Assembly (NCBI GenBank): GCA_023416275.1
Contig: JAEZIB010000019.1
Coordinates: 1 to 31,951, forward strand
Direction of reading: 5' to 3'
Source: Bacillota bacterium
GTDB taxonomy: Bacteria > Bacillota > Clostridia > Acetivibrionales > DSM-1351
Length of the DNA: 31,951 nucleotides
How positions within the stretch are numbered: position 1 is the stretch's first letter; every line of letters starts with the position of its first letter. Both the position numbers and the translations under genes were made by a program. The notes under the pieces are model-generated. The model worked only from the letters and a program-made list of their open reading frames with translations, searched no databases and was not told the DNA's origin. Shown here piece by piece: positions 24,121 through 31,338 of the stretch.

Positions 24121-24151
24121 AAAAGACCTTCTTCTAAAAAGGAGGTCTTTT
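24121..24151. terminator. Bidirectional terminator between convergent genes
   Basis: AAAAGACC pairs with GGTCTTTT around an A/T-rich loop, serving both the YdcF-like gene and the MFS gene that ends on the opposite strand. Confidence 0.85.
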
Positions 24152-24182
24152 GGCTGGCTCATTACAAATTAATTTAAGGTTT

Positions 24183-25502
24183 TTATCTGTTAAATAGACT
24201 AAATTTTTTCTCTTCCTTATCATATACCATTGGCAGTACAAAAATTATTGAGCATATCATAAGAATCGATGAAATAATAAATAAAATATGAAAGTTGCTA
24301 ATAACTTGACTGCCAAATAATGCACTATTAATCTTAAAAATTATTCCCTTAGAGCCTTCCATAAAAGCTCCTGCGCAAACATAAGATATACCGCTGGAAG
24401 TAGTTGTAATAATCGAATAGTTAGCTAAAAACATAGATCTGTTTTTTTCAGGCGCAAGCCATATGGAAAAATTATTTGATAATATCATAATTCCTTGGCT
24501 GAACAGTCCAAATATCAGAAAGCTGATTGACATTACAACAATGTAGCTAGAAGGAGTTGCAATACACCACAGCAGTGGCAATACACAAACAAAGTAACAG
24601 CATATACGCAGGAGTGGTTTAGTACCATACTTGTCAGAGAGCAGACCAATTTTGTTAATAAAGAATACTGTTGTAATTCCAGCTAAAAATTGTTGGAATA
24701 TTGATATTGTGAAATAATCTATTTTTAACTGTTCAATCATATATATATTTAAAAATGGTATTGAAAAATTAAATCCAAAATTCCAGAATGAAATAAATAT
24801 AATTAACTTTAAGTAATTTCTATCTTTAAAAGGTTTAATAAGCATAGAAATAAATGAGGAGTTTTTTTCTGCTGGGGTCATTGTGGGTTCCTTTACCCCA
24901 ATAAAACAGCTGGCATCTAAGGCACCAAATATTCCTGCTATTATAAAAACAATTGCAAAGCCAATAAGCGTACTTATATTATCCAGATATTTACCAAAAG
25001 CCACTCCTGCAATAATACCTGTTACTGCAGATATTGCTGTTCTTTTACCAAAGAAACTGCCTTTTTGATTTGCAGGAACAATATCTCCCATCCACGAATT
25101 GTAGCTAATATTTACTACTGAATTTGCTATAGAATATATGATAATAAGTGCAGTAATTATTATCAAAGCAATTTCTTTATCTTCTTTCGGCACCAGTATA
25201 GGTATTAGGACAATGGGTATCCAAATCAGTCTATGTACATAAGCTGAAATAAGAAACATAAGCTTTCTTTTGCCTGTTTTTTCTAAGGCATAGGATGCAA
25301 AAATTTGTAAAACGCCTCCCAGATATGGGGTAGCGGCAATGATGCTGTACAATAAGTCGTTTGCGCCTAATTCACGCAAAAATCCAGTAAAGGGTGCACC
25401 ATTAATGGTAACATAAAATACCCTGCCAAAAATAACAGCAGCGGTAATTAAAAATAAACTTTTTTTGATTTCTTGTTCCGTAAATTTCTCTGTTTTGTTC
25501 AT
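24183..25502 (-). CDS. Major facilitator superfamily transporter
   Basis: This 439-aa protein has about twelve membrane segments and MFS features, including the cytoplasmic GKRKLMFLIS and GLLSDKYGTKPLLRI loops. The start MNKTEKFTEQ at 25502 is chosen over an upstream ATG because a GAGGAT site precedes it and the extension has no family resemblance. It stands alone between a terminator and an intergenic gap. The substrate cannot be predicted. Confidence 0.85.
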   Translation of the reverse strand: MNKTEKFTEQEIKKSLFLITAAVIFGRVFYVTINGAPFTGFLRELGANDLLYSIIAATPYLGGVLQIFASYALEKTGKRKLMFLISAYVHRLIWIPIVLIPILVPKEDKEIALIIITALIIIYSIANSVVNISYNSWMGDIVPANQKGSFFGKRTAISAVTGIIAGVAFGKYLDNISTLIGFAIVFIIAGIFGALDASCFIGVKEPTMTPAEKNSSFISMLIKPFKDRNYLKLIIFISFWNFGFNFSIPFLNIYMIEQLKIDYFTISIFQQFLAGITTVFFINKIGLLSDKYGTKPLLRICCYFVCVLPLLWCIATPSSYIVVMSISFLIFGLFSQGIMILSNNFSIWLAPEKNRSMFLANYSIITTTSSGISYVCAGAFMEGSKGIIFKINSALFGSQVISNFHILFIISSILMICSIIFVLPMVYDKEEKKFSLFNR

Positions 25503-25611
25503 AGTAGTATCCTCTAATAAGTATAAGTAAGTGAAAGTAGTTATCAAAAAACAAATCCTGCCAACATAGAACATATTTCGACAGTGGGGGGTTGGGGGTA
25601 GCATCAAAACT

Positions 25612-25647
25612 AATGGATGATATTATAGAAAGATATCATCCATTTTT
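25612..25647 (+). terminator. Orphan terminator-like hairpin upstream of the MFS gene
   Basis: AATGGATGATAT and ATATCATCCATT form a perfect 12-bp stem with a 9-base loop and a T-run on the plus strand. No annotated plus-strand gene ends here, so it may stop an unannotated antisense transcript or be a leader structure of the MFS mRNA. Confidence 0.6.
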
Positions 25648-25901
25648 AAGCCAATATTAATTGGCCTTTTCAGTTTGATGCGAATTAACTATTTATTTTA
25701 TTTTACAAGGAATAATTAAATTTGGCTTGTCTACTTTTGCGAAATAATGCTCAAATTTTGCTGAAAAATATAGAGGTTATATCTTGAGAAAGCAATAATT
25801 TGGTATAGACCGGCTTGTTTCTTTAAAAGCTCGACTTATCATACAAAAAGTAGAGTAGTATATAGTATAAAAAACAATTTGTAATAATATAAATTAAATA
25901 A

Positions 25902-25948
25902 CTCAACTTTCCTAGTTGAAAATTGAAGGTGCTCAAAAATATCAATGG
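25902..25948 (+). repeat. Intergenic repeat copy D
   Basis: CAACTTTC (25904-25911) is followed 24 bases after its start by GGTGCTCAAAAATATCAATGG-type sequence (25928-25948), the same order and spacing as copies A and C. No right-hand terminal repeat was found. Confidence 0.6.
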
Positions 25949-26137
25949 TAGGTTGGTTAACAAAGCTATTGATGTAAATACTAGCTTACTCTTGAATGAT
26001 TGGGTACAACTTATACTAATTTGTATTTAAAACATTTAATCATGCGAATTGTTGTTAGGTCAAAGCCTAAAATAGTATTACAAAGTAGTCTGTAAATTTA
26101 CAGGGCTCTTTTACATGAAATTACAGGGGGAGTAGTA

Positions 26138-26932
26138 TTGGAAAATTACTTTTTTGCTTACATAGATGATATTCCCAAAGAACTGCAAAGTGGACTTTTC
26201 ACAGTTCAGCATCTTTTAACTATTGGTATGATAATGTGTTCATGGATAATTCTAATTTTGATATTCAAAGATAAAGGTATTAAAGCAAAGTGGAGGTTTA
26301 TGGGAATAACCAGCTTGTTGCTTACATTGCTTGAGGTGGCTTTGATGATTTGGTACAAGAGTGTTGGACAGTTCTCATTTGGTTATGCACTTCCATTACA
26401 TCTATGCAGCTTAATGTGTATAATTATGCCTGTAACAGTTTTTACTAGAAATAATTTGCTCATGGAATACTCATATGCAATGGGCATAGCGCCATCTCTA
26501 ATGACCCTTTTTACTCCAGACGTATATTATTATCCGACTTTTTCATTTATATATATTGAAACAATGCTTGTACACGGTATTATCTGTTTTATTCCTATAT
26601 TTTTTATATTTGGATTAGGGTTTAGGCCTAATATCCGCAATCTACCTAAAACAATAGCTATACTATTTGGCTTGGCAGTAATGATAATACCTGTCAATCA
26701 TATAACAGATGGCAATTACTTTTTCTTAAGATATCCTGCAACAGGCTCAATTATGGAGTACTTCTCAAATATAGTAGGTAGTCCGGGATACCTTATTCCA
26801 GTATTTTTGGTGGGTTGTATACTTTGGCTTCTAATGTATTTGCCGTTTGTTATAATTGAACAAAGGCAAAAATGTAGAAAGCCAATATATTTGACTCAAA
26901 AAAGCATCAAAAGGAGCAAATTAAGCATTTAA
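26138..26932 (+). CDS. YwaF/TIGR02206-like integral membrane protein
   Basis: This 264-aa protein has about six membrane segments. Conserved-looking features are FTVQHLLTIGM, PLHLCSLMCIIMP and a late NYFFLRYPATGSI segment, as in YwaF-like proteins of Gram-positive bacteria. The start is TTG, preceded by GGGGGAG (26126-26132) with 5-base spacing. Family function is not established. It is monocistronic between two repeat copies. Confidence 0.75.
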   Translation: MENYFFAYIDDIPKELQSGLFTVQHLLTIGMIMCSWIILILIFKDKGIKAKWRFMGITSLLLTLLEVALMIWYKSVGQFSFGYALPLHLCSLMCIIMPVTVFTRNNLLMEYSYAMGIAPSLMTLFTPDVYYYPTFSFIYIETMLVHGIICFIPIFFIFGLGFRPNIRNLPKTIAILFGLAVMIIPVNHITDGNYFFLRYPATGSIMEYFSNIVGSPGYLIPVFLVGCILWLLMYLPFVIIEQRQKCRKPIYLTQKSIKRSKLSI

Positions 26933-26947
26933 TAGATATAGTAAACC

Positions 26948-26994
26948 CAACTTTCCTAATGAATAATTTATCTTTGCTTAAGTTTATAAATAGG
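26948..26994 (+). repeat. Intergenic repeat copy E (degenerate)
   Basis: CAACTTTC (26948-26955), 15 bases after the preceding stop, is followed 26 bases from its start by TTGCTTAAGTTTATAAATAG, a diverged form of the motif in copies A, C and D. Confidence 0.5.
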
Positions 26995-27119
26995 TACTGT
27001 TTAAGCAGTTTACTGTTGATATATATTGTTTTTTGTTTTGAAACAGATCCTTATTTTAAACAAGTATTTAAATTTTCATTTGGATTTACATAATTAATGT
27101 TTTCTTAATCAGATGTTAA

Positions 27120-27147
27120 TTGTCATGTAACAAATATCTGATATAAT
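27120..27147 (+). promoter_or_regulatory. Strong sigma-A-type promoter of the zinc-ribbon gene
   Basis: TTGTCA (27120-27125), a 16-base spacer and TATAAT (27142-27147) preceded by TGA, giving an extended -10. This is the best housekeeping promoter match noted in the window. It is about 65 bases before the start codon. Confidence 0.75.
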
Positions 27148-27213
27148 GAGCATGAATAAAAAGGGAAAATGAATATTTTAACCTTAATTGAATTGATGAA
27201 AGGAGGAAGGTAC

Positions 27214-27372
27214 ATGTATAAGTTTAAAACAATTAGATGCAGAAACTGCGGTTCTGTTGTATACAATCTGCCAGTAAATGAAATTGATAAATTGAAGTTT
27301 ACAAATATAAGATGCGAAGATTGTATAGAACATAGTGTTTGTGAAAAATCTGAAATTAAAAAAGTAGTCTAG
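27214..27372 (+). CDS. Small zinc-ribbon protein
   Basis: This 52-aa protein has two CxxC pairs, CRNC (about 9-12) and CEDC, separated by about 20 residues, so it likely folds around one zinc ion. AAGGAGG (27200-27206) is 7 bases before the ATG. It has its own strong promoter, hence is probably well expressed. Small zinc ribbons of this kind bind nucleic acid or protein partners; no specific role can be assigned. Confidence 0.7.
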   Translation: MYKFKTIRCRNCGSVVYNLPVNEIDKLKFTNIRCEDCIEHSVCEKSEIKKVV

Positions 27373-27568
27373 AATAAAAAATACTAGAATAATTAAAGCT
27401 GCTAAACAATTAAAGCAAGATGAAGAAGCTGAAAGATACAAGTTAAAAATTGATGTCCAGAAGTAAAACAATCGCTTATTATAGGCGCTTTTTTTATGTG
27501 CTTTTTTGGGCTTTTATGTGATAATAATTTGTACGCTTATAACGAGTAATATTAGTTAAGAAATTGCT

Positions 27569-27600
27569 AAAGAGAATTAAGAATTTACCTAATTCTCTTT
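27569..27600. terminator. Terminator overlapping the 3' end of the Rieske oxidoreductase gene
   Basis: AAAGAGAATTA (27569-27579) and TAATTCTCTTT (27590-27600) form a perfect 11-bp stem. The stop codon of the minus-strand gene lies in the loop. Confidence 0.65.
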
Positions 27601-29114
27601 AAAGGCTTTATTGCAGGACCTTCAATTACATTACCTTTGAAATCAAACCTTGATGCATGGCATGGACAGTCCCAAGTTTTTTCGGCGGAGTTCCATCTTA
27701 GTTCACAGCCTAGATGTGTACAGGTTGTATCAACGACATAGACACAGCCATCTATATCACGGTATGCACCGGCTTTTTTTCCATCCATCTTAACGGGTTT
27801 TCCTTCTTCTAATTCCAAACTGAATTCTTCTGGTAAAGATTTAGTCTTTCCCTCAATAAGATTTTCCACAACATTAAAGTTTTGCACATAAAAGTTCTTA
27901 GATAAAACAGGCTTAAGTCTACTTGGTGTAAAGATATAGTCACAATTGCTACTTCCAGACAAAACTAAATCTCTGATAATCATAGCTGCCGAGGTACTAC
28001 TGGTCATACCCCATTTTGCAAAGCCTGTGGCAACAAATATATTCTTCTTCGTAGTAGTAATATTTCCTATATAGGGAATATCATCCATGACGGTATAGTC
28101 CTGTGCTGACCAACGATAAGGAATATCAGCAGCAGAAAATGTATTTTTGGCATATACTATTAAATTTTTATAATGTTCATTTTCTTTATCGTCTTGTCCT
28201 GTTTTATGATGCTCTCCACCAATTAAAATAAGCTGTTCATCATTTTCAATTGGCTGATATCTCAACGATCTGGCAGGCTGCTCATAAGATATATACATTC
28301 CTCCTGGGAATTTACTTGGCGATTTTGCAGCAACAACATAGGAGCGTTCAGCATACATCTTTGCTGCATACAGTCCTCCTCCGTCATAAAATGGGTACTG
28401 GGTAGTAACAATTACATTGTTTGATGAGATACTGAAGTCGCCTTTTATTGAGGTTACACAATTATCAACATGATGTATATCTAAAGCAGTTGTATTTTCA
28501 AATATTTGTCCACCTTTTTTAATAAAAATATCGGCTAATGCAAGCAAATATTTTCTTGGATGAAATTGTGCCTGATTATCAAAACAAATAGCTCCTTCAA
28601 TTTCTATTGGAAGTGGTAAGTTGGATTTATAGGATGCGGGCAAGCCTATAGATTGAGCTGCATTTACCTCTTCTTCAATCTTTGAAATATATTTTTCGTC
28701 TTGAGTAAATACATAGTTGGGCTGTCTGCTAAAATCACATTTTATATTATTGTCTGAGACTATTTCATCTATTGTAGAAATGGCTTTTTCATTTATTTCG
28801 CCATAAATGTGAGCCCCCTCGTTGCCAATTTGCTTTATTAATTTCGCATATTTTAAATCATGTAGGGATGTGATTTTAGCAGTAGTATGTCCGGTAGCTG
28901 CTGCTGCAATTCTATTAGTGTCGATAATAACAACATCAAACCCTTCCTTTTGAAGGAGATAAGCCGTAGTTATCCCTGTAATACCTCCTCCAACTATCAG
29001 GATATCGGTTTTTATATTACTTGCAAGTTGAGGATAGTTTGTTTTTGGTGTTGAAGCTATCCAAAAAGATTCTGGTGCTTTAATAAAAGTTTTTTCTACT
29101 AAATTTTGTGGCAT
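27585..29114 (-). CDS. FAD-dependent oxidoreductase with C-terminal Rieske [2Fe-2S] domain
   Basis: This 509-aa fusion protein has an N-terminal DAO-type flavin fold with ILIVGGGITGITTAYLL, then a C-terminal Rieske cluster site: Cys465-x-His467 (CTHLGC) and Cys483-x-x-His486 (CPCHASRFD). The start MPQNLVEK at 29114 follows AAGGAG and is preferred to an ATG 57 bases upstream. Such fusions are common in clostridia; electron transfer between the amine/amino-acid-oxidase-like flavin domain and the iron-sulfur cluster is expected, with unknown substrate. A strong terminator separates it from the RiPP genes, so it is probably not part of that pathway. Confidence 0.9.
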   Translation of the reverse strand: MPQNLVEKTFIKAPESFWIASTPKTNYPQLASNIKTDILIVGGGITGITTAYLLQKEGFDVVIIDTNRIAAAATGHTTAKITSLHDLKYAKLIKQIGNEGAHIYGEINEKAISTIDEIVSDNNIKCDFSRQPNYVFTQDEKYISKIEEEVNAAQSIGLPASYKSNLPLPIEIEGAICFDNQAQFHPRKYLLALADIFIKKGGQIFENTTALDIHHVDNCVTSIKGDFSISSNNVIVTTQYPFYDGGGLYAAKMYAERSYVVAAKSPSKFPGGMYISYEQPARSLRYQPIENDEQLILIGGEHHKTGQDDKENEHYKNLIVYAKNTFSAADIPYRWSAQDYTVMDDIPYIGNITTTKKNIFVATGFAKWGMTSSTSAAMIIRDLVLSGSSNCDYIFTPSRLKPVLSKNFYVQNFNVVENLIEGKTKSLPEEFSLELEEGKPVKMDGKKAGAYRDIDGCVYVVDTTCTHLGCELRWNSAEKTWDCPCHASRFDFKGNVIEGPAIKPLKRIR

Positions 29115-29238
29115 ACTTAGTCTCCTTATTGCAGGCATTTGGCAACAAATCAATATTCTCCTGCTACCCATAGATTTTTGTGCGAAATGAATAACAACTT
29201 TATTATTTCCAGGAAATAAAAAAATATTATTATATACG

Positions 29239-29291
29239 AAATAGAGGCTATCTCAAATATATTTTTTACATATTTGAGATAGCCTCTATTT
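29239..29291. terminator. Very strong 22-bp-stem terminator after the radical SAM gene
   Basis: Perfect 22-bp arms (29239-29260 and 29270-29291, core ATAGAGGCTATCTCAAATAT) enclose 9 bases and are flanked by A/T runs. It ends the RiPP operon, just past the stop of the radical SAM gene. Confidence 0.92.
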
Positions 29292-29308
29292 TATTTGAAT
29301 AATTTAAC

Positions 29309-30835
29309 TTATGTTTTTAGCAGCTGATAAAAAGCTTCGCTTTGCTTTTTGAATTCTTCTGAAATTGAACGCCCCTCTTCAAGTACAGTTAAGGCTTCCT
29401 CATTTCTTCCATTTTCACATAAAATTACAGCTAAATCGTGGAAAGGATCAGTGAATTTTCTGTCAGATAATTCAATAGCCTTCTTTAGGTGCAAAATTCC
29501 ATTTTCAATATCACCAAGCTTAGCGATAGATAGACCATACCCCTTATTTATATATGGATCTAAGGGATGCTTTTCAATTAGCTTTTTATTGGCTTCATAA
29601 GACTGTTTATAGTTTTCAAGCATAAAAGAAACATATCCGTATAATTTTAATGCCTCTTCATTATCGGGTTCTGCCAAGAGTACTTTGGATAATAGAAGCT
29701 CTGCCAGCTGATTGCTGTTATTATCAGCAAATTTCTGTGCCTTTTCAAGCATTATCTGAACATCAGATAGCTTTTCAAATTGGGCTTCTGCTTTCTTTAT
29801 AGCATGATTATATGAACAGTAAGTATTTTCAGAATAAACTGATTTTCCGATTGTAAGCTTTGTATTTCCGCAGCCACCTAGACATCTATTTCCAAAAAGA
29901 CATTTTTGACAAATGCCAGATAGCTTATCCTTTGTCATATCACGGTTCCAAGAAAACTTTGTTGGATCCATCCATATATCTATCAAAGATTTTTCACGAA
30001 TATTTCCTTCAATGAACTCTCTGTTTCTGATAGAAGTACATCCTACGATATCGCCATTATGTAGTATGCCTAGCCCATATTTGCCTGCAGCACAACCATT
30101 CCATGAATATTCATCGCCTTCTCGGGCTTTTCTTCTGATTTCAATTTCTTTTTTGTTAAAGTAACCTATACAATCTGCAAGCTGAATTTCAATACCGCCT
30201 TTATTCATGGCATTGTAGGCGAAATCTATTAATTCGTCAACATGATGAGGTTGAGTCACCAACTCTGAGTTTTTAGACATATTGCCCATAGGAAGCCCAA
30301 GCTGCAGCTGCCATCCGAAAATATGTTTTTGAGAAAGGATATCGTGTATTTCGTCAAGCTCTTTTAAGTTAATATTGTTAATAGTAGTAATTACTGAACA
30401 GTTTAAGCCGTTTGCTGTCAAAATATCAATTGCACTCATAATTCTATCATAGGAGCCTTCTTTTCTAATAAAATCATGTGTGTTTTTCAGACCATCCAAA
30501 CTAAGTGCAACGGTATTTACTCCTGCAGCTCTGGCTTTTTTTGCAATGTCATCGTTCATTAGCCAGCCATTAGTAATCATATTAGGTATTACGCCATTAT
30601 CGCTTAATCTTTTAGCAATGAGATTCCAGTCTTTTCTAGTCGTTGGTTCTCCACCGGATAGTGTAATCCATTGAAACCCAAGTTTTGCTATATCGTCGCA
30701 CAGACTTAAAGCTTCATCTGTAGTAAGCTCATCAACAAGTGGATTTTCACAGGATGACCCGCAATGCTTGCATCTTAAGTTACACCCCATTGTTATTTCC
30801 CATACTCCTGTAATGGGTCTATACTCTACACTCAT
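29309..30835 (-). CDS. Radical SAM/SPASM peptide maturase with TPR-like tail
   Basis: This 508-aa protein has the radical SAM motif CNLRCKHC (Cys18, 22, 25), GGEP (61-64), and a SPASM domain with Cys248, 266, 309, 312, 318, 322 and 340 for auxiliary Fe-S clusters. Residues about 360-505 are helical repeats of TPR character (LLAEPDNEEALKLYGYVSF, HPLDPYINKGYGLSIAKLGD). SPASM enzymes modify ribosomal peptides by carbon-centred radical chemistry, and the tail may hold the precursor or a partner. The start follows GGGAGG. A 73-aa precursor gene lies immediately upstream, making crosslinking of its Tyr-rich core the likely task. No recognisable RRE domain is seen. Confidence 0.9.
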   Translation of the reverse strand: MSVEYRPITGVWEITMGCNLRCKHCGSSCENPLVDELTTDEALSLCDDIAKLGFQWITLSGGEPTTRKDWNLIAKRLSDNGVIPNMITNGWLMNDDIAKKARAAGVNTVALSLDGLKNTHDFIRKEGSYDRIMSAIDILTANGLNCSVITTINNINLKELDEIHDILSQKHIFGWQLQLGLPMGNMSKNSELVTQPHHVDELIDFAYNAMNKGGIEIQLADCIGYFNKKEIEIRRKAREGDEYSWNGCAAGKYGLGILHNGDIVGCTSIRNREFIEGNIREKSLIDIWMDPTKFSWNRDMTKDKLSGICQKCLFGNRCLGGCGNTKLTIGKSVYSENTYCSYNHAIKKAEAQFEKLSDVQIMLEKAQKFADNNSNQLAELLLSKVLLAEPDNEEALKLYGYVSFMLENYKQSYEANKKLIEKHPLDPYINKGYGLSIAKLGDIENGILHLKKAIELSDRKFTDPFHDLAVILCENGRNEEALTVLEEGRSISEEFKKQSEAFYQLLKT

Positions 30836-30858
30836 TTTATCCTCCCTATTTGATGGGG

Positions 30859-30881
30859 GGATGCGGATATACTCCGCATCC
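30859..30881. other. GC-rich hairpin between precursor and maturase genes
   Basis: GGATGCGGA and TCCGCATCC form a 9-bp stem with a 5-base loop in otherwise AT-rich DNA, with no T-run in the minus direction. A partial terminator or mRNA stabiliser here would leave precursor transcript in excess over enzyme transcript, as is usual in RiPP operons. Confidence 0.6.
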
Positions 30882-30889
30882 TAAGTTTT

Positions 30890-31213
30890 CATAATACCTA
30901 TAGGAATATTATGTACTTGATACTAATTAAAATATTATCGGTTTAAGAAATTACTTAGTAATGTCTGGTTTAATACCATATAATGGTAGTATTGGACCAG
31001 GCTCAATACCATATAGTGGCTTTATTATATCAATTGGAATTTTAATTCCATAAAATAATCTTACTGGTGGATTAATTACAGATGATGAAAGGGAGTCTGA
31101 AACATAACCTCCTACCATATCTAATAATTCTTCATCACTAAGCTCAACCATTTTTTTGTTTTCTTTTTCCATACTATACACCTCTTTCAATAAATTTACC
31201 TATAGGTATTATG
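30890..31213. repeat. 15-bp perfect inverted repeat flanking the RiPP precursor gene
   Basis: CATAATACCTATAGG (30890-30904) recurs as its exact reverse complement at 31199-31213. The pair encloses the precursor gene and its ribosome site, while the predicted promoter lies outside. The left copy is also part of a local near-palindrome extending to 30913. Confidence 0.65.
30951..31172 (-). CDS. RiPP precursor peptide with three YGI repeats
   Basis: This 73-aa peptide starts at 31172, after AGAGGTG; an in-frame ATG at 31190 would add six residues. The leader has the LSDEELLDMVGG pattern (11-22), whose GG suits cleavage by a C39-type transporter peptidase. The core is hydrophobic and Pro-rich with three repeats: LFYGIKIP, PLYGIEPG and PLYGIKPD, with Tyr at 41, 54 and 65. 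There is no Cys anywhere and no Ser/Thr within the repeats, so lanthionine or sactionine chemistry is excluded and the Tyr or neighbouring residues are the likely sites. It lies between two radical SAM genes on the same strand. I recall clostridial radical SAM peptide families (Clo7bot, CLI_3235-type) but cannot place it in one. Confidence 0.8.
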   Translation of the reverse strand: MEKENKKMVELSDEELLDMVGGYVSDSLSSSVINPPVRLFYGIKIPIDIIKPLYGIEPGPILPLYGIKPDITK

Positions 31214-31228
31214 AGCCCCTTTATTATT

Positions 31229-31257
31229 ATATTATGGATGTTATACTTAATAAACAA
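31229..31257 (-). promoter_or_regulatory. Candidate promoter of the precursor gene
   Basis: Read on the minus strand: TTGTTT (31257-31252), 17 bases, TAATAT (31234-31229). It precedes the right inverted-repeat copy and the precursor start codon 57 bases on. Confidence 0.5.
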
Positions 31258-31338
31258 ATTTTTGTTAAAATACTTAAAAATATTTAAATATTTTACAAAT
31301 TTTTATTTAATATATACAAAGTTAATTGAAAAAAGTCA

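Larger units (their letters stand above)
25503..26137. other. Gene-free intergenic region with G-runs, a hairpin and a repeat copy
   Basis: No credible CDS is seen. The region holds two G-runs (G6 at 25586-25591, G5 at 25594-25598), unusual in this AT-rich DNA. It also holds a 12-bp perfect hairpin followed by Ts (25612-25647), repeat copy D (25902-25948), and a 14-bp palindrome CTGTAAATTTACAG (26090-26103) shortly before the YwaF-like gene. Confidence 0.6.

Noticed and set aside
27368..27466. Open stretch of 32 codons after the zinc-ribbon gene with protein-like composition (AAKQLKQDEEAERYKLK)
   Set aside because: No start codon or ribosome site, and a stop precedes it in its own frame, so no single slip joins it to the zinc-ribbon gene. 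Possibly a decayed 3' end, but unsupported as a CDS.
27184..27471. Minus-strand 95-codon ORF over the zinc-ribbon gene
   Set aside because: It is antisense to a gene with a strong promoter, ribosome site and CxxC pairs; its own composition is low-complexity Phe/Tyr-rich and it has no ribosome site.
27461..27497. Terminator-like stretch with T-run after the zinc-ribbon gene
   Set aside because: The T-run is clear but only about three GC pairs plus mismatches can be formed, so the stem is not convincing.
27585..29114. FAD-Rieske oxidoreductase as a RiPP tailoring enzyme
   Set aside because: A 22-bp-stem terminator separates it from the RiPP genes, and this fusion is widespread in clostridia without such peptides. 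Proximity alone is not enough.
30870..31213. Inverted repeats as part of a CRISPR array
   Set aside because: Only two inverted copies occur, with a coding gene between them; there are no direct repeats with regular spacers and no cas genes.
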